From Bartonella vinsonii subsp. arupensis OK-94-513 (lineage in GTDB: Bacteria; Pseudomonadota; Alphaproteobacteria; Rhizobiales; Rhizobiaceae), in the NCBI RefSeq assembly GCF_000278235.1, contig NZ_JH725038.1, positions 226,607-290,606 of the forward strand: a DNA stretch of 64,000 nt, read 5' to 3'. The notes below the pieces were generated by a model. That model ran no database searches. It saw only the letters and a program-made list of their open reading frames with translations, and had not been told where the DNA came from. This document shows positions 47,800-57,118 of this stretch, piece by piece. The position numbers and the translations under genes were made by a program. Numbering within the stretch: the first letter of the stretch is position 1; each line of letters starts with the position of its first letter.

Positions 47800-48224
47800 A
47801 AAACCTATTGCTTTGGATTTCATTTTTTTTAATTGTCATTTTTCCTTTGCGGTTGGTGATAGCAGTAGAGCCGGACGAGATTTTAGAGGATACAGTTCTT
47901 GAATCGCGTGCGCGAGATATCTCGTCACATTTGCGTTGTCCAGTTTGCCAAAATCAATCCATTGATGATTCAGAAAGTTCTCTGGCACGTGATCTACGAT
48001 TTTTAATTCGAGAAAGATTGAAAATGGGACATACTAATCAGCAAGTTATTGATTTTCTTGTTGAACGATATGGTGCGTTTATTCTCTTGAAACCACCATT
48101 TAATAAAACAACTTGGTTTTTATGGTTGTCGCCTTTGGTCATTTTCATTATTGGTGCAAGCACCATATTTTTTAGGATAAGATACTGCAAAAACACAAAA
48201 AATAATGATTTTGAATGGAGATGA
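47796..48224 (+). CDS. ccmH: Cytochrome c maturation thiol protein CcmH (CycL)
   Basis: Periplasmic thioredoxin-like reductant for the apocytochrome haem-binding cysteines. The 142-residue protein has a signal sequence, the redox motif LRCPVCQNQ (Cys48 and Cys51) and a C-terminal membrane helix (WFLWLSPLVIFIIGAS). The short form without a TPR domain matches CycL of Rhizobiales. It is translationally coupled to ccmF and is the last gene of the cluster. Confidence 0.94.
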   Translation: MKNLLLWISFFLIVIFPLRLVIAVEPDEILEDTVLESRARDISSHLRCPVCQNQSIDDSESSLARDLRFLIRERLKMGHTNQQVIDFLVERYGAFILLKPPFNKTTWFLWLSPLVIFIIGASTIFFRIRYCKNTKNNDFEWR

Positions 48225-48339
48225 AGAAAAACAGTCGAAAATATCGTTGTGTGGAAAGAGGTGTTTTGTAAAGAAAAATTCAAGTTATTTAAATTGATAA
48301 TTCAGCTTTATGGGTGATGATGTGTTGTTATGACCCTAA

Positions 48340-48381
48340 ACCTTACAAAACTTTAATATTTTAGACAGAAAACGGTAAGGT
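48340..48381. repeat. Inverted repeat before htrA
   Basis: ACCTTAC (48340-48346) and GTAAGGT (48375-48381) form a 7-base inverted repeat 28 bases apart in the htrA upstream region. It could be a regulator site or chance; no known operator is matched. Confidence 0.25.
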
Positions 48382-48443
48382 CTGTTGTTTTATAAGTGAT
48401 CGCAATCTAGATAAAAATATGATTGAATAGGAGTGTATACCAA

Positions 48444-49955
48444 ATGGTTAAAAAAACTTTCTTTAAAACATTAATCGCAGTAAGTTTTTCTGCTGCGTTG
48501 GAAAGTTCACTGTTTTTTAGTGGATGTGGATCAAGCTTGTGGACGACAGCGGCTCATGCCAATTCTGTATTTACTTCATTCATGCAACAGCCGGGATTTG
48601 CAGATATTGTCTCTCAAGTAAAACCTGCGGTTGTTTCAGTGCAAGTAAAGAGCAATAAAAAGAAAGACGAGTGGTCCTTTAGCAATTTTTTTAGCGGTCC
48701 AGGGTTTGACCAATTACCAGATCAACATCCTTTGAAAAGATTTTTTAAAGAGTTTTATGATTTGGATAAACCTAAAAATAAGTTTCCATCACATTCACAC
48801 AGACTTCGTCCTATAGCTTTTGGTTCGGGCTTTTTTATTTCGTCTGATGGTTATATTGTAACCAATAAACATGTGATTTCTGACGGCACCAGTTATTCTG
48901 TTGTTCTTGATGATGGTACAGAATTGAATGCTAAGCTCATTGGATCAGATCAACGAACGGACCTTGCAGTTTTGAAAGTAAATGACAAAAGAAAATTTTC
49001 ATATGTTGATTTTGGTGATGATTCAAAGCTTCGCGTTGGTGATTGGGTTGTTGCTATCGGTAATCCGTTTGGCCTTGGTGGCACTGTAACAGCTGGTATT
49101 GTTTCGGCGCGTGGACGTGATATTGGTACTGGTGTTTATGATGATTTTATTCAGATTGATGCCGCTGTTAATAGAGGAAACTCTGGTGGACCAACTTTTG
49201 ATCTGAATGGAAAGGTTGTTGGAGTTAATACAGCAATTTTTTCTCCTTCTGGAGGAAATGTTGGAATTGCTTTTGCTATTCCCGCAGCGACAGTGAAACA
49301 GGTTGTGCAGCAACTTATAGAAAAAGGTTCTGTTCAGCGTGGTTGGCTGGGGGTTCAGATTCAGCCTGTAACGAAGGAGATTTCTGATTCGATAGGTTTG
49401 AAAGAGGACAAAGGTGCTTTAGTCACTGATCCATTAAAAGGGCCTGCAGAAAAGGCTGGTATAAAAGCAGGGGATGTCATTATTTCAGTGAATGGTGAAA
49501 AAATTAATGATGCTCGTGATTTGGCGAAGCGTATAGCAAATATTAGACCAGGTGAAACAGTAACGTTGGGGGTTTGGAGATCTGGTAAGGAGGAAAATAT
49601 AAAAGTTAAACTTGCTTCAATGCCTGAGGATGAAGGAAAGAAAGAGGGTTCAAAATATTCAAATAAGCGCAATGATGCAGATGAAACATTAGAAGATTAT
49701 GGTTTGATTGTTGCTCCTTCTGATGATGATGTAGGATTGGTCGTAACGGATGTAGATTCAGATTCAGATGCTGCAGATAAAGGTATACGCCCCGGTGATG
49801 TGATTATAACAGTGAATAATAAGTCTGTTAAAAAGGTTTCTGATATTACCGATACAATCAAGAATGCTCAAAAGCTAGGACGAAAAGCTATACTCTTACA
49901 AGTGAGAACAAATGGTCAAAATCGTTTTGTTGCTCTTCCAATTTTCAAGAAATAA
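48444..49955 (+). CDS. htrA: Periplasmic serine endoprotease HtrA/DegP
   Basis: Envelope quality-control protease of 503 residues. A signal peptide (about residues 1-40) precedes a trypsin-like domain with triad His143 (TNKHVIS), Asp173 (RTDLAVLK) and Ser247 (GNSGGP). Two PDZ domains follow: KGALVTDPLKGPAEKAGIKA and VGLVVTDVDSDSDAADKGIR. ATG 48444 has AGGAG at 48429-48433; a TTG at 48423 overlaps that signal. An OmpR-type regulator and kinase follow, suggesting an envelope-stress unit. HtrA is a known Bartonella surface antigen. Confidence 0.95.
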   Translation: MVKKTFFKTLIAVSFSAALESSLFFSGCGSSLWTTAAHANSVFTSFMQQPGFADIVSQVKPAVVSVQVKSNKKKDEWSFSNFFSGPGFDQLPDQHPLKRFFKEFYDLDKPKNKFPSHSHRLRPIAFGSGFFISSDGYIVTNKHVISDGTSYSVVLDDGTELNAKLIGSDQRTDLAVLKVNDKRKFSYVDFGDDSKLRVGDWVVAIGNPFGLGGTVTAGIVSARGRDIGTGVYDDFIQIDAAVNRGNSGGPTFDLNGKVVGVNTAIFSPSGGNVGIAFAIPAATVKQVVQQLIEKGSVQRGWLGVQIQPVTKEISDSIGLKEDKGALVTDPLKGPAEKAGIKAGDVIISVNGEKINDARDLAKRIANIRPGETVTLGVWRSGKEENIKVKLASMPEDEGKKEGSKYSNKRNDADETLEDYGLIVAPSDDDVGLVVTDVDSDSDAADKGIRPGDVIITVNNKSVKKVSDITDTIKNAQKLGRKAILLQVRTNGQNRFVALPIFKK

Positions 49956-50035
49956 CATTTCGTTTGTGGTAGGGCAGAGGTTTTGTAGATCTCTGTCCTA
50001 CAACACGATTTGATAAAATAACGGAGATACGTTTT

Positions 50036-50722
50036 ATGAAAATACTCGTTATTGAAGATGATCGTGAGACGGGTCGTTATCTCGAGAAAGCTTTTTCGGA
50101 GGCAGGGCATTCAGTGGATGTTGCGTATGATGGAGATACTGGATATGCCTTAGCTGATACGGAAAGTTACGACGTTATGGTTGTTGATCGGATGCTTTTG
50201 CATCGTGATGGCCTTTCTATTATTTCTGAATTACGTGCTAAAGGCAATAAAACACCAGTTCTCATTCTTTCAGCTTTAGGGCAAGTGAATGATCGTGTGA
50301 TGGGTTTGCGTGCAGGAGGCGATGACTATCTGACAAAACCTTATGCTTTTTCTGAGCTTCTTGCGCGCGTTGAAGTATTGCAGCGGCGGAAAAATCCTAA
50401 AGAGGCAGAAACTGTTTATTGCGTAGGCAATCTTGAACTTGATCGGTTAGCACATACAGTGAAACGGGGTGATAGAAATATTATATTGCAACCCAGAGAA
50501 TTTCGTTTACTTGAATATTTGATGCGATATGCTGGTCAGGTTGTTACACGCACTATGCTTTTGGAAAATGTTTGGGATTACCATTTTGATCCGCAAACAA
50601 ATGTCATTGATGTCCATATATCCCGTTTAAGAGCAAAAATTGAAAAAGATTTTGATCTCCCACTTCTCCATACCGTACGTGGAGCTGGATATATGTTGAA
50701 AGCACCAGATAACAAAAGATGA
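50036..50722 (+). CDS. OmpR-family response regulator downstream of htrA
   Basis: Response regulator of 228 residues with phosphorylation site Asp51 in MVVDRMLLHRDG; a Leu replaces the usual Pro of MLP. Lys in YLTKPYAFSE and a winged-helix domain with VWDYHFDPQTNVIDVHISRL complete it. The resemblance is to the CpxR/QseB/TctD-type regulators of Rhizobiales. The stop overlaps the kinase start (ATGA). Position 80 bases after htrA points to envelope-stress control, which is inference. Confidence 0.9.
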   Translation: MKILVIEDDRETGRYLEKAFSEAGHSVDVAYDGDTGYALADTESYDVMVVDRMLLHRDGLSIISELRAKGNKTPVLILSALGQVNDRVMGLRAGGDDYLTKPYAFSELLARVEVLQRRKNPKEAETVYCVGNLELDRLAHTVKRGDRNIILQPREFRLLEYLMRYAGQVVTRTMLLENVWDYHFDPQTNVIDVHISRLRAKIEKDFDLPLLHTVRGAGYMLKAPDNKR

Positions 50723-52101
50723 ATCGTCTCATCAATATAATGCGTACAACGGCGTTAAGGCTCTCAGCACTTTATATTTTGTTGTTTGGGTTAGTTGCAA
50801 CGGGGCTTTCTATTTACATGACGGCGTTTTCTGCTTCGTTGTTAACTGAGCAAACGGAGCAAGCTCTCCATGAAGAATTAAGGTATATCGAAGATGCTTA
50901 TAATTATGGTGGGCTTCCTTTATTAATACGCACTATTGATTATCGTTCACGACAACCAGGGGCTTTTCTTTATCTTGTTGCTGATCCTATGGGGAGGATT
51001 TTAGCAGGTAATGTTGCGCATATTGAATTAGGGCTTTTGAATCATAATGGTTTTATTGCAAATTCTTTTTTGTATTCACGTTTTGGAGAACATGGCAAAA
51101 CCAGTGAACATCGTGCTTTGGCAATAGTTTTTGATTTGCCCAATGCTATGAAGGTTCTTATAGGGCGAGATTTGGATGAACCAGAACGTTTCGCGGTGGT
51201 TATTCGTAAGGCGGTCATGATTGCTCTTGCAGCAATGCTTGGAGGGGCTTTACTCATATGGTTTTTTGTTGGTAGACGGGCTTTGCAAAGGATTGATCAT
51301 GTTACAGCTGCATCTCAACGCTTGATGGAAGGTGATTTCAGTGAGCGTTTGCCTGTTTCTGGGGTAGGGGATGAGTTTGATCGATTGTCCGCTAATCTTA
51401 ATGTTATGTTAGATCGCATTGAAGAATTAAATATTGGTTTGCGTCAAGTATCTGACAATATTGCACATGATCTGAAAACACCGCTGACACGCCTTAGAAA
51501 TCGTGCTGAAGAAGCGCTTTCGGGGCAAAAGACAAAGCTTGAATATCGTCAAGTGCTTGATGGAGTCATTACTGAATCTGATCAACTTATTCGTACTTTT
51601 AATGCTATTTTAATGATTTCACGCATTGAAGCGAGCAGTACAATTGAGCATCTTGAGGTTATGAATATGAAGCTGATCCTTGAAGATGCCGTTGAACTTT
51701 ATGAGCCTTTTGCTGAAGAATCAGGTGTTTTTCTTTGGTTGGGGGATACATTTGATAAAGAACTTAAGTTGAATCGTGAGCTTGTTGCGCAATCAATTTT
51801 TAACCTTATAGATAATGCAATTAAATATGCCTCTAAAGATGGAAGAGAGGCGAAGGTTTGCTTATCGATGGAATATCGTGATGAACATTTATTGGTTGTT
51901 GTGAGCGATGATGGTCCAGGAATTGCAGCGGATAAGCGTGAAAAAGTAACAGAACGCTTTGTTCGCCTTGAAGAAAGTCGTACACAGCCCGGTTTTGGTA
52001 TTGGTTTAAGTATAGCAAAAGCTGTTATGAAACTTCATGGTGGTGAGCTTTTACTTGAAAATGCGAATCCAGGTCTTAGGGCTATTTTATTATTTCCTTA
52101 A
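50719..52101 (+). CDS. Sensor histidine kinase, htrA locus
   Basis: Kinase of 460 residues with membrane helices at about 14-37 and 165-184 and a periplasmic sensor of about 125 residues between. The cytoplasmic HAMP (RLMEGDFSERLPVSGVGDEF) is followed by the phosphoaccepting His250 in NIAHDLKTPLTR and an ATPase domain with NLIDNAIKYAS, DDGPGI and GFGIGLSIAK. It is the cognate partner of the preceding regulator by overlap. The ligand is unknown. Confidence 0.9.
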   Translation: MNRLINIMRTTALRLSALYILLFGLVATGLSIYMTAFSASLLTEQTEQALHEELRYIEDAYNYGGLPLLIRTIDYRSRQPGAFLYLVADPMGRILAGNVAHIELGLLNHNGFIANSFLYSRFGEHGKTSEHRALAIVFDLPNAMKVLIGRDLDEPERFAVVIRKAVMIALAAMLGGALLIWFFVGRRALQRIDHVTAASQRLMEGDFSERLPVSGVGDEFDRLSANLNVMLDRIEELNIGLRQVSDNIAHDLKTPLTRLRNRAEEALSGQKTKLEYRQVLDGVITESDQLIRTFNAILMISRIEASSTIEHLEVMNMKLILEDAVELYEPFAEESGVFLWLGDTFDKELKLNRELVAQSIFNLIDNAIKYASKDGREAKVCLSMEYRDEHLLVVVSDDGPGIAADKREKVTERFVRLEESRTQPGFGIGLSIAKAVMKLHGGELLLENANPGLRAILLFP

Positions 52102-52143
52102 AAGTATTTCTGTTTCATTATTTTAATATCTATAACTGTTTTT

Positions 52144-52163
52144 TCTTGCAGTATAATGCAAGA
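52144..52163. repeat. Hairpin with embedded TATAAT before glnE
   Basis: TCTTGCA (52144-52150) pairs with TGCAAGA (52157-52163) across a six-base loop; TATAAT at 52152-52157 spans the loop and the first base of the right stem. It lies 34 bases before glnE. It could be a -10 element, an mRNA leader hairpin, or both. No T run follows, so it is not a normal terminator. No good -35 is seen. Confidence 0.3.
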
Positions 52164-52197
52164 GAAAAAAGGTAAAATACCTTTCAAGGAAATATAG

Positions 52198-55128
52198 ATG
52201 AAAGATGCTTTTTTAAAAACACGATTTCTCCCTTTATGCCCTCTTGATGAGAGTGGTTCTCAAAGGCTGAAAGACCTTGAAGAACAAGCAAGGAAAGAAA
52301 AGTTAGAATCTCTGGTTTCCTTTATTTCAAAGAGGGAAAAGCAAATTGAGTTTATAAGTGCGGTTATGACCTTATCTCCTTTTTTGCGTGAGGCTTTAAT
52401 CGCTAATCCATCGTATCTCAGCTCTTTATTGAATGTTGATATAGAAACAAGACTGAGCGAAATTATAGATGATATTGCAGCTCTTGATAAGAATGAAGCT
52501 ATACAGGAAGCTTCGTTGATGGCTGCTTTAAGGCGAAAAAAACAAGAAGCACATGTTCTCATTGCTTTAGCTGATTTGAGTGGTGTTTTTACTTATGAAA
52601 TTTCATGCGCTTGGTTAACACGTTTGGGAGAAGCCGCATTAGGTGTAGCTCTCCGTTTTCTTTTAAGAGAGGCTCATGATCATGGTAAGATAAGTTTGTC
52701 AAGTCGTGATGATCCTGAAAAAGACTGTGGTTTAATCATTTTAGGAATGGGAAAATTGGGGGCAGGAGAACTTAATTATTCTTCTGATATTGATCTTATT
52801 GTTTTCATTGATGAAACGTCACCTCATATTGGTAATCTTTCTGAAAGTGTCGATGTATTCTCTAAGATGGTACGCCGCTTGATCCGTATCATTCAAGAAC
52901 GTACAGCGGAGGGATATGTTTTTCGTCTTGATTTTCGGCTTCGACCGGATCCCAGTTCAACGCCTTTGGCTCTACCAGTAAGGACTGCATTGCGTTATTA
53001 TGAGGGGCGTGGTCAAAATTGGGAGCGAGCAGCTATGATTAAAGCACGCCCCGTTGCTGGCGATAAGAAAGCGGGCTTTAATTTTCTCAAAGAGCTTTTT
53101 CCTTATGTGTGGAGGAAATATTTAGATTATGCTGCTATTGCTGATATCCATTCCATCAAACGTCAAATTCATGCGTATAAAAATTATGGTCAAATTGCTG
53201 CTTATGGACATAATGTGAAATTAGGCCGAGGTGGAATTCGCGAGATTGAGTTTTTTGTCCAGACACAACAGCTCATTGCTGGTGGGCGCTTTCCTCAATT
53301 ACGTGGACGTCAAACAGTTGCAATGTTAGCAGAACTTCACACGCTTGGTTGGATCAGTGAGAAAACGAAAGATAGTCTTGTAAAAAGTTATGCTTTTTTA
53401 CGAAATGTAGAACATCGTATTCAGATGCTTGCAGATGAACAAACGCATCTTCTCCCCGATGATATTTCTCAGTTTACCAGTGTTGCTTATTTGATGGGTT
53501 ATCAAGAAACGAGCGACTTTATTCGTGATTTATTAAAAACGCTTCAGATTGTTGAAAAACATTATGCTGCGCTGTTTGAGAATGAGCAAGAACTTGGTTT
53601 AGAAATTGGCAATTTAGTTTTTACAGGTGAACAAGATGATCCAGAGACATTAATAACATTAAGTCATTTAGGTTTTGAAAGAGCAAGTGATATTTGTCGT
53701 ATTATGCGTACACTCCATTGTGGGCGTTATAAGGCAACGCAATCTGCAGAGGCACGTGAGAGATTAACAGAATTGACACCAGCACTTTTGAAGGCTTTTG
53801 GCGCGACAAAACGGGCTGATGAAGCGATGTTGTGTTTTGATAGTTTTTTACAGGGGTTACCTTCAGGAATTCAGCTTTTTAGTTTATTGCAATCTAATCC
53901 CTCTCTTTTGGATATGTTGGTGCTTATCATGGGAGCGGCTCCACGACTTGCGGAAATTATTACACGTAAACCACATGTTTTTGATGGAATGTTAGATCCA
54001 AGCATTTTTTCAGAATTGCCAACGAAAACTTACCTAGAAAAACGGCTTGAATGTTTTCTTGAAGGTGTAACTTCTTACGAAGAAATTCTTGACAATTTAA
54101 GGATTTTTGCTGATGAACAACGCTTTTTGATTGGTATTCGAATTTTAAATGGTGCAATTACAGGAGAAAGAGCAGGCTTTGCATTTACTGCACTTGCTGA
54201 TCTTATGATTGCAAAAACTTTTTCTGCGGTTCAAAAGGAATTTTGTCGTCTTCATGGCAATATTAAAGGAGGACGTGTTGGCATACTAGGTATGGGAAAG
54301 CTTGGAAGTCGTGAGTTAACTGCTGGTTCGGATGTTGATCTTATTTTGCTTTATGAACATGATGAGGATGCGGAAATATCTGATGGAGAAAAGCCTCTCT
54401 ATATCTCTCAATATTATACGCGTTTGACGCAGCGTTTGGTTGCTGCTTTATCTACTCTTACAAGCCAAGGAGTTCTTTATGCCGTTGATTTAAGATTGCG
54501 GCCATTAGGCAATAAGGGACCTGTTGCGGTTTCGTTTCAATTTTTTAAGAAATATTATCGCCAAGAAGCATGGATATGGGAACATCTCGCTTTAACACGG
54601 GCACGGGGTATTGCAGGGGATTCTGATTTTTTACAAAAGTTAGAAAATGAAGTTCATGCAATTATTTCTTTTCCTCGTAATAAGAAGGATGTAGCAAAAG
54701 CAATATGTGAAATGCGCACTTTGATTGAAAAAGAAAAACCGCCAAAGAATCGTTGGGATTTAAAAACGATGCCTGGTGGTATTATGGATTTGGAGTTTAT
54801 AGCTCAATTTGCTCTTATTACGCATATGATTGTATTTCAAATTGGAGCAACGACAGCGGATATTTTAGTACAGTTACCGAACAGTTTTCTTAACCAGGCA
54901 TTTGTTTCTGATTTGCATCATGCATATAGCCTCTATACAAATTTAAGCCAAATTATACGGCTCTGTTTAAATACTTCTCTCGATTCTCATGAGATGCCAC
55001 CTGGATTAAGCGATCTTTTGTTAAAAAGTGTTGGGGAGCCCGATTTACTTCGTGTTGAAAAATTAATTGAGGAAACTGGGCAATCGGTGTGTTCAATTTT
55101 TAAACATATAATGAAGTATTCAATGTAA
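52198..55128 (+). CDS. glnE: Glutamine synthetase adenylyltransferase/deadenylase
   Basis: Bifunctional regulator of glutamine synthetase, 976 residues. The N-terminal deadenylase and C-terminal adenylyltransferase domains each have a nucleotidyltransferase signature: GMGKLGAGELNYSSDIDLI (about residue 183) and GMGKLGSRELTAGSDVDLIL (about residue 698). The central PII-binding domain lies between them. ATG 52198 has a GGAAA ribosome-binding stretch. It follows the htrA kinase by 96 bases and is probably controlled by nitrogen status through PII. This neighbourhood is found in other Rhizobiales. Confidence 0.95.
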   Translation: MKDAFLKTRFLPLCPLDESGSQRLKDLEEQARKEKLESLVSFISKREKQIEFISAVMTLSPFLREALIANPSYLSSLLNVDIETRLSEIIDDIAALDKNEAIQEASLMAALRRKKQEAHVLIALADLSGVFTYEISCAWLTRLGEAALGVALRFLLREAHDHGKISLSSRDDPEKDCGLIILGMGKLGAGELNYSSDIDLIVFIDETSPHIGNLSESVDVFSKMVRRLIRIIQERTAEGYVFRLDFRLRPDPSSTPLALPVRTALRYYEGRGQNWERAAMIKARPVAGDKKAGFNFLKELFPYVWRKYLDYAAIADIHSIKRQIHAYKNYGQIAAYGHNVKLGRGGIREIEFFVQTQQLIAGGRFPQLRGRQTVAMLAELHTLGWISEKTKDSLVKSYAFLRNVEHRIQMLADEQTHLLPDDISQFTSVAYLMGYQETSDFIRDLLKTLQIVEKHYAALFENEQELGLEIGNLVFTGEQDDPETLITLSHLGFERASDICRIMRTLHCGRYKATQSAEARERLTELTPALLKAFGATKRADEAMLCFDSFLQGLPSGIQLFSLLQSNPSLLDMLVLIMGAAPRLAEIITRKPHVFDGMLDPSIFSELPTKTYLEKRLECFLEGVTSYEEILDNLRIFADEQRFLIGIRILNGAITGERAGFAFTALADLMIAKTFSAVQKEFCRLHGNIKGGRVGILGMGKLGSRELTAGSDVDLILLYEHDEDAEISDGEKPLYISQYYTRLTQRLVAALSTLTSQGVLYAVDLRLRPLGNKGPVAVSFQFFKKYYRQEAWIWEHLALTRARGIAGDSDFLQKLENEVHAIISFPRNKKDVAKAICEMRTLIEKEKPPKNRWDLKTMPGGIMDLEFIAQFALITHMIVFQIGATTADILVQLPNSFLNQAFVSDLHHAYSLYTNLSQIIRLCLNTSLDSHEMPPGLSDLLLKSVGEPDLLRVEKLIEETGQSVCSIFKHIMKYSM

Positions 55129-55901
55129 TTTTTGTAATTTTACATTATATATGATTATAATAAAAATAAAAAATAATTTAATATGCAGTTATTAAATAAT
55201 AAATTTTATTTGTAAAACGCATTATTATTACTATTTTATATACTTATTTTTTATTTAAATATGAGTTTTGTTGGATAGATGGACAAAGCTATTTATGTTT
55301 TTTTCTCATGCTGGTTGGTATGGATTTTTGTGCTAAAACTGTTCATTCTATTTGTTTATTAGTCATACAGAAAATTCGAATAAGCTTTTTGTACCTTTTA
55401 GTGGATGATACTTTTTGTAATTTTTTTCTTAGTTAGTGTATAACAGTGATATTGCCTCTTTAAGAGAGATGCATATCAAAAGGCATCTTCATAAATTCAA
55501 AGGTTTTACAGAAGAAATGGCCTTATCTTTAAATTTAGGAAAAATCTCATAGAGGCTGTAGGTTATTTTTTAACAAAAACGTAAAAGAAATACAGTGAAT
55601 AAAGTGGGATAAGACGTTTTCTTCACTAGATTAGTGAGCTTTATTTACTCTTTAGAAGTTTATATTACGCCTGTGTCTGTATTTTTGAAGTGATAAAAAA
55701 TATATAGCAAATAAAAGATTACAACAAGATAATGTAGGCAAAATACTTTCAAAAAGTATAACATAGTTCTTTAATTTTGTTTGAGTTTTTATAATATATA
55801 TTTAATTTTTTTATAACTGTATCATTTTTGCTACAGATTTTTTGAAAAAAATATGAATAATTTAGTCATTATTGTGTCACATTAGCTTTTAGGGGAGCAT
55901 T
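55129..55901. other. Long upstream region of the Hbp-like porin
   Basis: About 770 very AT-rich bases. A small AT hairpin ATGTAA/TTACAT straddles the glnE stop (55123-55145). In Bartonella, hbp genes have iron/haem-responsive promoters (Irr H-box) in regions like this, but I cannot identify the element with confidence here. No reading frame is supported. Confidence 0.45.
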
Positions 55902-56735
55902 ATGACTATAAAATACTTAATCACAACTTCTATTTTTTCTTTAACTTTAGTTTCTGCAGTACAAGCAGCGGATATTATCGTCCCTGAACAGTCAACACCT
56001 GTTATTGCAGTTCCAGCATTTTCATGGACAGGGTTTTACATTGGAGGTCAACTTGGCAATTTTTCCAGTAAGACTACTTTGAGTTATGTAGGAGATGACG
56101 ATACAGGAAAATTGATTCCAGTGAGAAAGGATCTTTTGCCTAAACTTTCTGGCTTTGTAGGGGGTATCTATGCGGGTTCCAATGTTGATATCGACAATGG
56201 CTTTATCATAGGTATTGATACAGATGTGATTTGGTCTGATAAAAAGAATACGAAAAGTATCAGTTCAACAGATGTTGAGCCACCGCAAGAAAGTCACAGT
56301 GAAAAAGTAGTAGCAGCGACAAGTCGGTCTGCAGAGCAAAGAGGTGATGTTGTCACGGCACCTCCTGTAACGGTGCAATATACTTTAAAACAAAAATGGG
56401 CTGGTGCTACAAGGGCACGAGTGGGTTTTGTTATTGATCGTATGATGCCTTATGTTGCGGGAGGAGTTGTTTATACGCAGCTTCGAAATATTTTTGCAAT
56501 GCCAGCCGATACAACAGAGAGGGCAGTAAATCTTTCTGCTTTGGTGCATGATGAAAAAAAGACAATGATTGGTTATACCCTTGGAGGTGGTGTTGATTTT
56601 GCAATGACCGATAATGTTATTGTGCGTGCAGAATATCGTTATTCAGATTATGGTAAGAAAAAATTCGCACAAGACAAAATTGAAATGAGCTACAAAACGA
56701 ATGATTTTCGTGTTGGTGTCGCATATAAATTTTAA
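55902..56735 (+). CDS. Outer membrane protein, hemin-binding (Hbp/Omp25-like) family
   Basis: Protein of 277 residues with a signal peptide ending VQAAD (residue 23) followed by the proline-rich linker and FSWTGFYIGGQLG, the hallmark of Omp25/Omp31/Hbp porin-like proteins. Eight-strand barrel segments alternate with long loops, and the last residue is Phe (VGVAYKF). In Bartonella these are the HbpA-E family, which bind haem at the surface. I cannot tell which Hbp this is. The gene is transcribed alone and ends in a clear hairpin terminator. Confidence 0.88.
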   Translation: MTIKYLITTSIFSLTLVSAVQAADIIVPEQSTPVIAVPAFSWTGFYIGGQLGNFSSKTTLSYVGDDDTGKLIPVRKDLLPKLSGFVGGIYAGSNVDIDNGFIIGIDTDVIWSDKKNTKSISSTDVEPPQESHSEKVVAATSRSAEQRGDVVTAPPVTVQYTLKQKWAGATRARVGFVIDRMMPYVAGGVVYTQLRNIFAMPADTTERAVNLSALVHDEKKTMIGYTLGGGVDFAMTDNVIVRAEYRYSDYGKKKFAQDKIEMSYKTNDFRVGVAYKF

Positions 56736-57118
56736 TTTATTGCAACATTGAATTTTAAAAGAGTCCCATTTTTAAATGGGGCTCTTGTTTTTTCAGAGTT
56801 ATAGAACATCCTCTTTTAAGAGAGCGGTTATTTTATTTAGAGTATCTTTAGGAGAAAATGAGTTTGCTCTAATCTAATAAAATTGTGCATCTTAGAATGC
56901 ATCATTGTTTGTCTTTGTTAAAGTTATTAGGATTTAAGTATAAAAGATAATTTAGATTCTTATCATTCTCTTCATGGTTTTATAAAATGATTTAAGTGTA
57001 ATTTTTAATAATAGCTAAGAAAGAGAGATTTAAGATTTTTCCTTATTTTATGAGAGTGTAATTAAAAAAATTCTTTCTTGATAGTGTTCAAAATTTTTAA
57101 AATATAAAGAGAGTAAAA
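56736..57118. other. Spacer after the Hbp-like gene
   Basis: About 380 bases with the terminator described separately at its start, then AT-rich sequence without genes, leading into the ogt-type gene. No promoter is assigned. Confidence 0.5.
56761..56793 (+). terminator. Rho-independent terminator of the Hbp-like gene
   Basis: GAGTCCCATT (56761-56770) pairs with AATGGGGCTC (56775-56784), one G-T pair, short loop, followed by TTGTTTTTT. It begins 26 bases after the porin stop. Confidence 0.85.

Noticed and set aside
55129..55901. Possible Irr/H-box operator upstream of the Hbp-like gene
   Set aside because: The AT-rich sequence offers many weak matches and I could not single one out from memory of the motif.
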